The notes under the pieces are model-generated. The model had not been told where the DNA came from. It saw nothing but the letters and a program-made list of their open reading frames with translations, and searched no databases. From Ga0077536 sp035325705 (lineage in GTDB: Bacteria > Pseudomonadota > Gammaproteobacteria > Ga0077536), in NCBI GenBank assembly GCA_035325705.1, contig DAOKZI010000012.1, positions 1 to 64,000 on the forward strand: 64,000 nt of DNA, given 5' to 3'. Below are positions 1 to 8,805 of this stretch, piece by piece (the stretch's first letter is position 1; each line of letters starts with the position of its first letter). Both the position numbers and the translations under genes were made by a program.

Positions 1-69
1 AGCCCGGGTGCAGCGTAGCGGAACCCGGGATCTTCGAGCCGCCACACCGCGCCGAAGATCCCGGGCTAC
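1..69. repeat. Intergenic repeat, family A (inverted pair, cut by window edge)
   Basis: Left arm reads AGCCCGGGTGCAGCG and right arm ends GATCCCGGGCTAC, so the two arms are inverted copies around a short centre. The same arms recur near 7.35, 9.44, 32.78, 49.47, 52.14 and 62.13 kb. It lies just beyond the end of the TetR gene. The outer G/T of the left arm is missing only because the window begins here. Confidence 0.8.
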
Positions 70-100
70 GGGAGCTTACTTATGGCGGGAGGCGGTTGCG

Positions 101-715
101 TCACTCCGGCGCGGCGAGCAGGCCGGTGAGCAGGATGCGGTAATAGTCCTGGAAGGCGGCGACGGCCGAGACGCGCGTGCTGCGATAGAAATCGGGCTGG
201 CGCAGGCGGTCCAGCGCGGCGAACACCACCTCGGCGACGAAGGCCGGATTCACGTCGCGGAAAGCGCCCCGTGCAATGCCCGCTTCGAGCAGTTCGCGCA
301 AGCCCTGTACGCGCAGGCGTACGTGCGTCTGCCAGAGCTGGCGCGTCGGTTTCCACTGATCGATGTCGGCGACGGCTTGCGCGCTGAGACGCGAGGCCGC
401 GTCGACGCCCGCCTGCAGATACGCGTAGACCTGCCGCGCCGGCTCCGTCTCCGCCGCGGCAGCCGCATTGCCCGCCTCGCGGATGTCGCGGAAGAACGCG
501 TCGACGATGCGCGTGACGAGCTCGCGCTTGCTCGGCGCGAGCTCGTAGATCGTCCGCTTCGAGCACCCGATGCGCTCGGCGATTTCGCCGACCGTCAAAC
601 CGGCAAAGCCTTCGCGCAGGAGTATCTGTTCGATCAGCGCGAGCACTTCCTGGGCCCGTCGCGACGGCACGACGCCTTCGCGCGCGACGGGCAGTAGTGC
701 GGATTGCGATCCCAT
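101..715 (-). CDS. TetR/AcrR family transcriptional regulator
   Basis: A 204-residue DNA-binding repressor of the TetR type. The N-terminal helix-turn-helix covers about residues 38-62 (TVGEIAERIGCSKRTIYELA), followed by an all-helical ligand-binding half with no recognisable ligand signature. Length is normal for the family. It is transcribed away from the MMPL transporter operon that starts at 1172, with 456 bp between them holding a near-consensus promoter and an 8-bp-arm palindrome, so control of that operon is a reasonable inference. The ligand is unknown. A hydrophobic catabolic substrate would fit the neighbours but nothing in the protein shows it. Confidence 0.85.
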   Translation of the reverse strand: MGSQSALLPVAREGVVPSRRAQEVLALIEQILLREGFAGLTVGEIAERIGCSKRTIYELAPSKRELVTRIVDAFFRDIREAGNAAAAAETEPARQVYAYLQAGVDAASRLSAQAVADIDQWKPTRQLWQTHVRLRVQGLRELLEAGIARGAFRDVNPAFVAEVVFAALDRLRQPDFYRSTRVSAVAAFQDYYRILLTGLLAAPE

Positions 716-886
716 GACGCGAGGTCCGACCCGTTGTAGCGGCCTACAGTGTTGCGTGTCGACGCGTGCGAGTTCAAGACCGCGAATGCGCGTGTGCCCA
801 CCTCGCGCCGAGGCGATCGATGCCGCGAAAAAAAATTGTCCTACGATCTGCTGCGGTGCAATAGCCGCGCCTGTCTTGCACGCTAA

Positions 887-915
887 TTGACACCCTCATA
901 CCGGCTCCATATAGT
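887..915 (+). promoter_or_regulatory. Sigma70-type promoter for the transporter operon
   Basis: TTGACA at 887-892, a 17-bp spacer, and TATAGT at 910-915 give an almost consensus sigma70 promoter in otherwise GC-rich DNA. It points towards the MMPL gene at 1172 and would leave a leader of roughly 250 nt. No ORF starts convincingly in that leader. Confidence 0.7.
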
Positions 916-942
916 CCGGCCAAGTCCGCGATAACGGGCCGT

Positions 943-963
943 TTCATCATAAAAAATGATGAA
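943..963. promoter_or_regulatory. Palindrome (TTCATCAT-N5-ATGATGAA), candidate operator
   Basis: Perfect 8-bp arms TTCATCAT (943-950) and ATGATGAA (956-963) flank five A residues. The site sits about 20-40 nt downstream of the predicted transcription start of the promoter at 887-915 and between divergent TetR and transporter genes, as expected for a repressor roadblock. It could instead act as an RNA hairpin in the leader. The rest of the leader (964-1171) shows nothing I can name. Confidence 0.5.
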
Positions 964-1171
964 CGTGGGGTGCGGCAGCGATGCAGCGCCAGGATGGGGA
1001 GTCGACGAGACTGCGCCGCGCATCCGATCAGATGCCAGGCACCGCCAGACCACATAAATACACACGACAATCGTTCTACCAAAGGGATTCCGCCGAGGTC
1101 GTCCGCCGGGCGTCGGTCGCTGCCGTCTCCTGCCCGGATTGCCCGTCGCCCTAACTTAGGTTGCAACAGCT

Positions 1172-3577
1172 ATGGGACTTCGCCATCGATTCGCGGCATG
1201 GGTGATCAACAACCGCGGCTTGTCGCTCGCCATCCTGATGGCGATCACCGCGTTCTTCGCGGTCGGGCTGACGCGAGTCGAGATCAGGACGATCTTTTCG
1301 GATCTCTTTCCCAAGGATCATCCTTTCGTAGAGACCTACAAGGCGCACGGCAACTTCGGCAACCCGCTGACCGTCGTCATGATGGTCAAGCGCACCGATG
1401 GCAACACCATCTACAACAAGGACACGCTGGCCAAGATCTGGAACATGACGCGCGACATCGACCTCGCGCCGTCCGTCGACCACGATCAGATCATCTCGAT
1501 TGCAACCGAAAAGGCGCGCTATGCGGAAGCGACGCCCTACGGCGTCGACGTCAAGGCGATGATGGACGCGAAGGCGCCGGAAACGGACGAGGAACTCGAG
1601 GAATTCAGGAGCCGCGTCGACAAGGCGAACAACGTCCGCACCTTCCTGATTTCGCACGATGAGACCGCGACGATCGTCCAGGCGACTTTCATCGAGCGCT
1701 CGCTCGACTACGGTGAAACCTTCAAGTACGTGCAGGACATGGTCCAGCGCGAGCGTGACGACAAGCACGAAATCTTTGCCGCCGGCCAGCCGATGCTGAC
1801 AGGCTGGGTCTACACCTATCAGGTGCAGATGCTGACTATTTTCGGCATCACGGCGGCGGCGCTGATCCTTTCGTTGATCGTCTACATGCGCAACATCCCC
1901 GGCGTCGTCGCGCCGATCACCGTCAGCATCGTCGGCGGCATCTGGGGTTTCGGTCTTACGGGCTGGCTGAAGCAGCCGATCGAGCCGCTGATCATGGTGG
2001 TACCGATGCTGCTCGTCGCACGTGCGTTCTCGCACTGCGTGCAGTATCTGGAGCGCTACTACGAAATCCTCCACGAGGTGAAGGACAAGAGGAAGGCAGC
2101 GCAGCTCTCGCTTGGCGTGATGATGGCGCCGGGAACGCTCGGCATCATCACCGACATGCTGTGTCTCTACCTGATCGCGATCGCGCCGATCCCGGTCATG
2201 GAGCGCTTCGCGATCTTCACCGGCTGGTGGGCAACGGCGCTGATCCCGACCGACGTGTTCCTGTCCGCGCTGCTCGCGTCCTACCTGCCGACACCGAAGA
2301 ACGTGGATGTGCTGATCGGCAAGTCCGACAAAAAGACCTGGCACGACAGCCTTATTTCGATGCTCGGCTTCATCGGCAATCTGAGCCACGGCAAGCGCGC
2401 CGTGCCGACCACCATCGTCATGAGTGTGCTGTCGGTCATCGCGATTTACCTGATGCTCCAGTTGCGCATCGGCAATCCGGTCGAAGGCAGCAATCTGTTG
2501 TTCGATGATTCCGAGTTCAACACCGCGGTGCGGGCGATCAACTCGCATTTCCCGGGCCTGATGACGCTCGAAATCGTGTTCGAGACCAAAGGGGAGGGCG
2601 AGCAGGCGCCGCGCATCCTGCGTCAGGCGGCGACGCTGTCGACGATGTTCAAGATCCAGCGCCTGCTCGAAGCCGAGCCTACGCCGCCGGAAGCGACACT
2701 GTCCTTCGCAGACTACCTGCCGGAGGCGAACCGCCTGTTCGGCGGCGGTAATCCGAAATGGGGTCCGATCGATCCGTCCGATCAGGCGGTCGATGGCGCC
2801 GTCACGGCACTGCTGCTCGGCTCGAACGCGAAGAACTACGGCCATGTATCCGACTTCACGATGCAGAACGGCACGCTGTCGCTCTGGTACAAGGACAACA
2901 AGCAGGAAACGGTCGACGTGGCGCTCGATCAGGCGCGACGTGCAGTCGCCGCGGTCGGCGAAGACCACGAGAACTTCCGCATCCGGCTCGCGACGGGCGC
3001 AATTGCGCTCCAGCAGTCGGTCAACGACGTCGTGCACGACAACAAGTGGGTGATCCTGGGCCTGCTGAATCTGCTGATCTTCTTCGTCACGAGTTTGGCC
3101 TATCGCTCGCCGGTCGCCGGCATCATCCTGCTGATCCCGGTGAACCTGTCGAATGCGATGCTCGAGTCGGTGATGGTGTTGATGGGCATCGGGCTCGACG
3201 TCAACAGCCTGCCGATCGCGAGCATCGGCATCGGTGTCGGCATCGACTACGGCATCTATCTCGTCAGCCGCATGTGCGAGGAGTTCCAGGACTCGCAGCA
3301 CTACGGCACGGCGATTCAGCGTGCGATCCAGACCTCCGGCAAGGCGATTTTCTTCACCGCGACGATCGTGCTGATCAGCATCCTGCCGTGGTACTTCCTG
3401 TCGGATCTTAAATTCCTCTCCGACATGGGGCTGCTGCTTGTGATGGTGATGACCATCAACATGCTCATTTCTCTGATCGTGCTGCCGCTGCTCGTGTGGT
3501 GGGTCAAGCCGAAGTTCATCTCCTCCGAGCACCAGCTCATTTCGGAGAAGGTGGACCTGTCCGCGCACATGGCATGA
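1172..3577 (+). CDS. MMPL/RND-superfamily transporter
   Basis: An 801-residue inner-membrane protein with RND/MMPL architecture: one N-terminal helix (about 16-34), a periplasmic domain, a block of helices (about 218-360), a central helix near 410-430, a second periplasmic domain, and a final helix block from about 628. The motif GVGIDYGIYLVSR near residue 690 is the conserved intramembrane Asp motif of the second half. The equivalent place in the first half (LVARAFSHCVQYLE) lacks the Asp. Members of this group are encoded with DUF1302, DUF1329 and Ycf48-like proteins in degraders of steroids and other hydrophobic compounds. Substrate unknown. First gene of the operon. Its TGA overlaps an ATG of the next frame, although the better start of the next gene lies further on. 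Confidence 0.85.
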   Translation: MGLRHRFAAWVINNRGLSLAILMAITAFFAVGLTRVEIRTIFSDLFPKDHPFVETYKAHGNFGNPLTVVMMVKRTDGNTIYNKDTLAKIWNMTRDIDLAPSVDHDQIISIATEKARYAEATPYGVDVKAMMDAKAPETDEELEEFRSRVDKANNVRTFLISHDETATIVQATFIERSLDYGETFKYVQDMVQRERDDKHEIFAAGQPMLTGWVYTYQVQMLTIFGITAAALILSLIVYMRNIPGVVAPITVSIVGGIWGFGLTGWLKQPIEPLIMVVPMLLVARAFSHCVQYLERYYEILHEVKDKRKAAQLSLGVMMAPGTLGIITDMLCLYLIAIAPIPVMERFAIFTGWWATALIPTDVFLSALLASYLPTPKNVDVLIGKSDKKTWHDSLISMLGFIGNLSHGKRAVPTTIVMSVLSVIAIYLMLQLRIGNPVEGSNLLFDDSEFNTAVRAINSHFPGLMTLEIVFETKGEGEQAPRILRQAATLSTMFKIQRLLEAEPTPPEATLSFADYLPEANRLFGGGNPKWGPIDPSDQAVDGAVTALLLGSNAKNYGHVSDFTMQNGTLSLWYKDNKQETVDVALDQARRAVAAVGEDHENFRIRLATGAIALQQSVNDVVHDNKWVILGLLNLLIFFVTSLAYRSPVAGIILLIPVNLSNAMLESVMVLMGIGLDVNSLPIASIGIGVGIDYGIYLVSRMCEEFQDSQHYGTAIQRAIQTSGKAIFFTATIVLISILPWYFLSDLKFLSDMGLLLVMVMTINMLISLIVLPLLVWWVKPKFISSEHQLISEKVDLSAHMA

Positions 3578-3627
3578 ACAGAGAGCGCGCAATGTTCAAA
3601 TCTGGTATTGGCTGCAACGAGGACACT

Positions 3628-4662
3628 GTGAACATCATCAATCAAACCATCGGACGCGGTGCCCGCGTGCTGCTCGGGGCAGCGTTCGGTCTGTCGCTCG
3701 GTCTCGGTCTCCTCGGCGCCGCACCCGTCGTCGCCGAGGATGCGGAGACCCCGGAGCAACTCGCCGTCGTGCACCAGGGCATCCCGCACGACGCGCTGTA
3801 CGCCATGGTGATTGACGGCAAGAACGGCCTCGCGGTCGGCGCAGCAGGCAAGTTGCTCGAAACGGAGGACGGCGGCGCGACGTGGACCGAAGGCGATTCG
3901 GGTACCGAGTTCGGGCTGTTCGGCATCGCGACCGACAGTGAGCACCGGATCATCGTCGGCCAGCGCGGCACGGTGCTCGTCGGCGATGCCGACGGCAAAT
4001 GGACGCCGGGCCAGAGCAACAGCGAGAGCCGCCTGCTGAACGTCGGCGTCAACCAGGCGGGGCTGGCGATCGCGGTCGGCGAGTTCGGCACGATCCTGCG
4101 TTCGAAGGACGGCGGCAAGACCTGGGAGCAGCGGCCGGTCGACTGGGCCTCGTTTCGCGACGATGGCTACGAGCCGCACATCTATGCCGTCGACGTCCAG
4201 GACAACGGACGTATCCTGATCGGAGCCGAGTTTGCCTACGTCATCACCTCAGACGACGGCGGTGAGACCTTCCAACTCGCGCACAAGGGCGAAAAGTCGA
4301 TCTTCGCGATGCACGTGCTGCCCGATGGTACGGTTTACGCGGTCGGCCAGGAAGGGCTCGCGATGAAGTCGACCGACAATGGGGCGACGTGGACGGAACT
4401 CGACACGGGCTCCAACGCGAACCTGTTCGGCGTCTGGGCTTCATCGCATGGCGAGGTCGTCGCGACCGGCATGCGCGCATTGCTCCGGAGCAGCGACGGC
4501 GGCCAGCATTTCACGGCGTCGCACGAACTCGACGTGGTCCGCAACTGGTACGTCCCGGTCGCGATGGGCGAAACGGAAGTCAAGGGCGACGGTGGCGCGA
4601 TGGTTCAGGAAGTCATCTACATCGCCGGCTACCAGGGCACGATCGCGCGCGTATTGCGTTGA
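3628..4662 (+). CDS. Ycf48-like BNR-repeat periplasmic protein
   Basis: A 344-residue secreted beta-propeller-type protein. Five Asp-box/BNR motifs are visible, for example ETEDGGATW, RSKDGGKTW, TSDDGGETF, KSTDNGATW and RSSDGGQHF. The family is named after photosystem II factor Ycf48, but heterotrophs encode it beside MMPL transporters, where it is presumed to be a periplasmic accessory. I chose the GTG at 3628 because GAGGA lies just upstream and it gives a compact signal peptide (cleavage near APVVA-ED). Upstream in-frame ATGs at 3574 (overlapping the transporter stop as ATGA) and 3592 have poorer ribosome-binding sites and a longer N-terminus. Second gene of the operon. Confidence 0.8.
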   Translation: MNIINQTIGRGARVLLGAAFGLSLGLGLLGAAPVVAEDAETPEQLAVVHQGIPHDALYAMVIDGKNGLAVGAAGKLLETEDGGATWTEGDSGTEFGLFGIATDSEHRIIVGQRGTVLVGDADGKWTPGQSNSESRLLNVGVNQAGLAIAVGEFGTILRSKDGGKTWEQRPVDWASFRDDGYEPHIYAVDVQDNGRILIGAEFAYVITSDDGGETFQLAHKGEKSIFAMHVLPDGTVYAVGQEGLAMKSTDNGATWTELDTGSNANLFGVWASSHGEVVATGMRALLRSSDGGQHFTASHELDVVRNWYVPVAMGETEVKGDGGAMVQEVIYIAGYQGTIARVLR

Positions 4663-4753
4663 AGCAAACCACCGCGCGGTCCGTATTCACAGGCCGCGCC
4701 AACCGCTGTCCGATCGCTGCTTCGAAACCATCTCAACTGGGGGAGTGACGTTA

Positions 4754-4782
4754 TTGATCATTGGGGTGTATTGGGCTAGATT
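4754..4782 (+). promoter_or_regulatory. Possible sigma70 promoter before the DUF1302 gene
   Basis: TTGATC (4754-4759), 17-bp spacer, TAGATT (4777-4782), in the 297-bp gap after the Ycf48-like gene. This is a moderate match only. It would allow separate expression of the outer-membrane protein gene. The rest of the gap shows nothing notable. Confidence 0.35.
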
Positions 4783-4959
4783 GCGACAAAATGGCCAAGG
4801 CGTCGCTTGCGCGCGTCAATTTCGGCCCGGCAGACCAATAACTGTTGCACTCAAGCAACGCGGCGTGACAACCGATAAAGCCAGCGCGGGGCCCGCGGCA
4901 GGTGCCGCCGACACCCGGCGGGGGACGAAGGCAACCGTTTACACATGAGGAGAGCGGGA

Positions 4960-7185
4960 GTGGACAAGAACTACATCTTGCGGGTGATGCTGACCGGCGG
5001 CGCAACCGTCGGCCTGCTGGCATCAGGCGCCGCACAAGCCGTCGATTTCAACATCACGGGCTTCGTGCGCCAGGAAATCGCGATCTCGGTGACGGATGAC
5101 GAGAATCCGTTCAACCAGAGCGGGCATCCGTATATGGGGCGGGTCGTTCCAAATACGTTGCTGGGTGCGACAACCGCCAAGGGCGCGCCGTACGACAACG
5201 GAACGTTTCGGAACTCGATCGGGAACGTCAATACCAACCCGAACTTCTTTCTCGCCAATCCTATCCCTCCCGGCGGTCTAAATCCGCAGGCAGGGACGGT
5301 GGCGGGCCGCATGCTCGGCGCTTGCCAAAACGCAAACTGCGGAAGTTTCGGTACGGCGGCTCGCGAGGAAAACAATTTCAACATGTTCGCCACGCGCGCC
5401 GAAATCGACATCCAGGCGCAGTGGACCGACAACATCAAGACCTTCGTCAAGTTCCGTGCGTTCGGTGATGCCGTCAGCAATTTCGGCGACGCATTCACCA
5501 GCGATCTGTTCCGCTCGACCGGCACCGGCTGGCACGGCGGTCGCGCCGGTAACGTGCTCGAATGGAACTCGCCGAGCTTCATCGTCGACGTGCCGGCGGC
5601 CTACCTCGATTACAACGCCGGCCCCCTGTGGGTGCGCGTCGGCCAGCAGCAGATTGCCTGGGGCGAGGCCTATTTCTTCCGCGTCTTCGACGTGCCGAAC
5701 GGTCTCGACACGCGCCGCCACTTCACGCTCGACGTCGCGGCCGAAGAGTTCGCCGACAAGCGTGTCGCTTCGCCGGCGGTGCGCGCGAGCTACACCTTCG
5801 ACAACGGCTTCGAACTCGACACTTTCGTGCAGATGTTCGCACCGACGACGATCGTCGGCACCAACACCCCGTACAACGTCGTCGCGTCGGGTTTTAGCTG
5901 GAGCGATAAGCTCGGCGAATTCGATGAAGCACGCAACACGTTGAACTTTGGCTTCCGCCTCAACATGCCAGTCACCGACAAGCTGACCCTCGGCGTGATG
6001 GCGGTGAACCGTCGCAATCCGGACGGCGTCGTGCGCTGGGACGACGCGCCGACGGTACTGAGCGACGGCACGGCGAACCCGTTCTGCTTCGGTCCGAATA
6101 ACGGCACCGCAGCGATTCTCCGCTCGCTGGGTGTTACGCCGGGAATCGCCGCGGATACGAACGGTAACGGCGTCGATGACATTACCGAACTCGAAACTCC
6201 CCTCTCGAATGGCCTTTGCGGCTCCGATGCGGCTCCGGACCCTGTCGGCACTTCGTCGTGGGCCGATTGGTATTCGACGTCGGGTAAATCGCGTCTCAAC
6301 CCGACCGAAGGAACACTGGGCTTTCTAAACGGTGGCGCCACGAACGCCAGCGGAACGAATGCGAACACGCTCGCGGGCGCGAATTTCGGACTCGGCACGC
6401 CGCAGCAACTGTTCGATACCCTGTGCTCAGGCGCGAACGGGTGTGCACCTAACTCCAGTCGCGATCCGTATCAGGTCATCAATGCGCGCGCCACGCTGGA
6501 TGCGTTTTACAATTCCTTCGCATTCCCGCGCGGCTACATCACGCGTGAGTTCAAGCGCGAGAGCATCTTCGGCGCGTCGTTCAACTACATCTTCGAATCC
6601 GAACCGGGTTCATGGCTCGACCAGTTGATCGTCCGTGGTGAGGTAAGCTACACACCGGACAAGGTCTTCACTGGCCTTGAACTGCGTGGTGATGGTTACA
6701 TCGTCGAGGACGAAGTCTCGTCGGCGTTGATCTTGGAGAAGTATCACAACGTGTTCACGGCGCTGCCGGCGACCTACCTCGTTGCGCAGTGGATGCACAA
6801 GACCGAATCTGATTTGTTCGGTCGCCACCTGTCGGGCATGCAGCACGATTTTGACGACGACGTGCGTTGCCTGCCGGACCCGGCCCTGCAAACCGACACC
6901 AGCCGCTGCGGCCGTCCCGAAGGCAACGACAGTGCGAACTACGTGTCCTTCGCGTTCCAGCAGCCGTTCCCGAACCTGATTTGGCGCGCGGACTTCGCAA
7001 TGCTGATCGACATCCAGGGCGGTGTGCTGCTGCAGCCGGGTCTGCGCTACAAGCCGAGCACCGACTGGCAGTTCGACCTCTACGCGAACATCCTCCAGGA
7101 CTTCTCGCCTGACGAAAACGACGACGTCATCGAGACCCTGGACTTCGCGGACGAAGTGTTTGCCCGCGTGAGCTTCTATTTCTAA
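4960..7185 (+). CDS. DUF1302 family outer-membrane protein
   Basis: A 741-residue protein with a signal peptide ending near GAAQA-VDFN and the alternating, aromatic-rich pattern of a beta-barrel. The last residue is Phe (ARVSFYF), the usual outer-membrane assembly signal. DUF1302 proteins are encoded with DUF1329 lipoprotein-like proteins and MMPL transporters in hydrophobic-compound degraders and are thought to take part in substrate passage across the outer membrane, though the mechanism is not settled. The start is taken at GTG 4960 because AGGAGA lies six bases upstream. An ATG at 4945 in the same frame has no such site and adds five residues. A strong terminator follows. Confidence 0.82.
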   Translation: MDKNYILRVMLTGGATVGLLASGAAQAVDFNITGFVRQEIAISVTDDENPFNQSGHPYMGRVVPNTLLGATTAKGAPYDNGTFRNSIGNVNTNPNFFLANPIPPGGLNPQAGTVAGRMLGACQNANCGSFGTAAREENNFNMFATRAEIDIQAQWTDNIKTFVKFRAFGDAVSNFGDAFTSDLFRSTGTGWHGGRAGNVLEWNSPSFIVDVPAAYLDYNAGPLWVRVGQQQIAWGEAYFFRVFDVPNGLDTRRHFTLDVAAEEFADKRVASPAVRASYTFDNGFELDTFVQMFAPTTIVGTNTPYNVVASGFSWSDKLGEFDEARNTLNFGFRLNMPVTDKLTLGVMAVNRRNPDGVVRWDDAPTVLSDGTANPFCFGPNNGTAAILRSLGVTPGIAADTNGNGVDDITELETPLSNGLCGSDAAPDPVGTSSWADWYSTSGKSRLNPTEGTLGFLNGGATNASGTNANTLAGANFGLGTPQQLFDTLCSGANGCAPNSSRDPYQVINARATLDAFYNSFAFPRGYITREFKRESIFGASFNYIFESEPGSWLDQLIVRGEVSYTPDKVFTGLELRGDGYIVEDEVSSALILEKYHNVFTALPATYLVAQWMHKTESDLFGRHLSGMQHDFDDDVRCLPDPALQTDTSRCGRPEGNDSANYVSFAFQQPFPNLIWRADFAMLIDIQGGVLLQPGLRYKPSTDWQFDLYANILQDFSPDENDDVIETLDFADEVFARVSFYF

Positions 7186-7215
7186 ACGAAGCGCTTCCGA
7201 CCTCATGTGACTTCA

Positions 7216-7243
7216 GGGCCGGCGCAAGCCGGCCCTTTCTTTT
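7216..7243 (+). terminator. Rho-independent terminator of the transporter/DUF1302 operon
   Basis: Perfect 8-bp stem GGGCCGGC (7216-7223) / GCCGGCCC (7228-7235) with a GCAA tetraloop, followed by TTTCTTTT. It lies 31 bp after the DUF1302 stop codon. Confidence 0.9.
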
Positions 7244-7265
7244 GGGCGCCGTAACTCGCGCCACC

Positions 7266-7340
7266 GTAGGTTGGGCTGACGAAGGAAGCCCAACGTTCGG
7301 CGCCACAATAAAGATGTTGGGCTTCCTTCGTCAGCCCAAC
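7266..7340. repeat. Intergenic repeat, family B (inverted pair)
   Basis: GTAGGTTGGGCTGACGAAGG in the left arm is answered by CTTCCTTCGTCAGCCCAAC in the right arm, so the unit is a long hairpin. Copies recur at 32552-32619 and 62037-62108 with small arm changes. Confidence 0.85.
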
Positions 7341-7348
7341 CGAATTTC

Positions 7349-7508
7349 GTAGCCCGGGTGGAGCGCGCAGCGCGTAACCCGGGATCGGCGCTCGTCGCAA
7401 CCCTATGCACTCGAGAAGACCCGGCGTGGTGCGCGCCGCGCAGGGCCGAAAGCCTTTGCGTATCGGGCATGCCGGATCCCGGGTTCCGCTACGCTGCACC
7501 CGGGCTAC
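7349..7508. repeat. 160-bp MITE-like element, copy 1 (family A termini)
   Basis: Terminal inverted arms GTAGCCCGGGTGGAGCGCGC and GCTGCACCCGGGCTAC bound an internal segment containing GCGCGCCGCGCAGGGCCGAA and TATCGGGCATGCC. The same ends and interior occur at 32778-32936 and, inverted, at 62125-62285. No coding capacity. The following stretch to 7733 holds nothing else I can support apart from the ExbB gene's ribosome-binding site. Confidence 0.8.
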
Positions 7509-7733
7509 GAGTGTGACGTCGTTTCATTGCGCGGGCGTTCGGCCTGGATTTGAAGCATCCACCGCCGGAGCGGCTTTCTTTTTCGCGGTGCACGCCCTTA
7601 CACTCGGTACGGTCCACACTCGAACGGTACCGCAGTCCCGGTTCTTCCAGGCGTCTTCCGCGATGCCGATCCGGATATTCGATTCTCGACCCTTGCCGAC
7701 CTGATCCACGTCCATCGCCAGGAAATCCGCGAC

Positions 7734-8381
7734 ATGCCCGAGCCCGTCAGCTATGTCCTGAACTCCGTTCGCACGCTCGTCCAGCTCGGCGGGCCGGTCG
7801 TCGCGGTCCAGCTCGTGATTTCGGTCATCGGTCTCGCGATGGTGTTCTACAAGATCATCCAGTTCGCGACCCTGCGGCAGGCCTCGTTCGATGTGATCGG
7901 CAAGGCCATCGATCTGTGGAACGGCGGGGACCGGGAGACGGCCGGCAAGCTGCTCGACAAGTCCTGGTCCAAGCTCGCGCCGCACGTGAAGTTCGGGCTC
8001 GCCCGCCGGCGCGACGCCGATCGCGAGCTCCTGCGCGACGAGCTCGCCCGCCGCGGCATGAACTTCCTGCGGCCCTACGGCAGCCTCCTGCGCTCGCTCG
8101 AGCTCGTGTACTACCTCTCGCCGGTGCTGGGCCTGCTCGGCACCGTGCTCGGCATGATCGACGCATTCAGGCATCTCGCCGCGGTGGCCGGCACCGAGAA
8201 GGGCTCGAGCGCGCTGGCGAACGGCATCTGGGAAGCGCTGGTGTGCACGGCCGTCGGACTCGTGATCGCGATCATCTTCACCGCCCTGCACGCGATGCTG
8301 CAGACGCGCCTCGAGCGCGTGTCCGAGGAGACCTCGGATCTGCTCACGCGCGTGCTGACGAGCGAAGCGGTCGGTGGCTGA
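7734..8381 (+). CDS. MotA/TolQ/ExbB-type proton channel protein
   Basis: A 215-residue inner-membrane protein of the ExbB/TolQ family, the pentameric part of proton-motive-force motors. Three membrane segments are visible: about residues 17-38, 119-141 (containing the hallmark SPVLGLLGTVLGMIDAF) and 166-188. The cytoplasmic loop between the first two is of normal size. AGGAAAT precedes the ATG. The next gene overlaps its end by 8 nt. It heads a five-gene set with two ExbD-like proteins, a membrane-anchored VWA protein and a periplasmic repeat protein. That set has neither TolA/TolB/Pal nor a recognisable TonB box or TonB C-terminal domain, so the motor's output is unknown. Confidence 0.85.
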   Translation: MPEPVSYVLNSVRTLVQLGGPVVAVQLVISVIGLAMVFYKIIQFATLRQASFDVIGKAIDLWNGGDRETAGKLLDKSWSKLAPHVKFGLARRRDADRELLRDELARRGMNFLRPYGSLLRSLELVYYLSPVLGLLGTVLGMIDAFRHLAAVAGTEKGSSALANGIWEALVCTAVGLVIAIIFTALHAMLQTRLERVSEETSDLLTRVLTSEAVGG

Positions 8382-8802
8382 AGCCGAGCGCATCTCGCTT
8401 ACGCTCGGTCGCCGCCGCCGGCGCGCGATCAAGATCACCTTCGTGCCGCTCGTCGACTGCTTCATCATCCTGCTGATCTTCTTCATGCTCCAGAGCAGCT
8501 TCGTGGTGCCGCACGGCGTGGATCTCGGCAACGAGAAGAAAGAGAAGCTGCAGACCGGCACGACGAGCGCGGAGTCGACCATCGTCTACATCGAGCTGCA
8601 CAAGGACGGCAGCCTGTGGCTGGACGGCGAGCGCCGCGATCTCGCCGACGTCGGCGCCGCCCTGCCGCGGAAAACCGACAAGCCCGTCATCCTCGCCAGC
8701 GATCCCGGCGTCGAGCTGCAGCGCGCGGTCGACGTCATCGACATCCTGAACGCGCGCGGCTTCTACAAGGTCTCGCTGCGCGAGGCGCGCCAGTTCAAAT
8801 AG
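8374..8802 (+). CDS. ExbD/TolR family protein, proton-carrying Asp present
   Basis: A 142-residue biopolymer-transport protein with a short cytoplasmic N-terminus rich in Arg, one membrane helix (about 23-41, FVPLVDCFIILLIFFMLQ) and a periplasmic domain. Asp28 in the helix matches the conserved protonatable Asp of ExbD and TolR. It starts with GTG inside the end of the ExbB gene, indicating translational coupling. It presumably forms the stator-rotor pair with ExbB, together with the next protein. Confidence 0.82.
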   Translation: MAEAERISLTLGRRRRRAIKITFVPLVDCFIILLIFFMLQSSFVVPHGVDLGNEKKEKLQTGTTSAESTIVYIELHKDGSLWLDGERRDLADVGAALPRKTDKPVILASDPGVELQRAVDVIDILNARGFYKVSLREARQFK

Positions 8803-8805
8803 CCC

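Noticed and set aside
1151..3592. Long minus-strand reading frame (about 813 codons) opposite the MMPL gene
   Set aside because: It is a GC-rich shadow: Arg/His/Asp-rich composition with no domain, while the plus strand has clear membrane helices and RND motifs.
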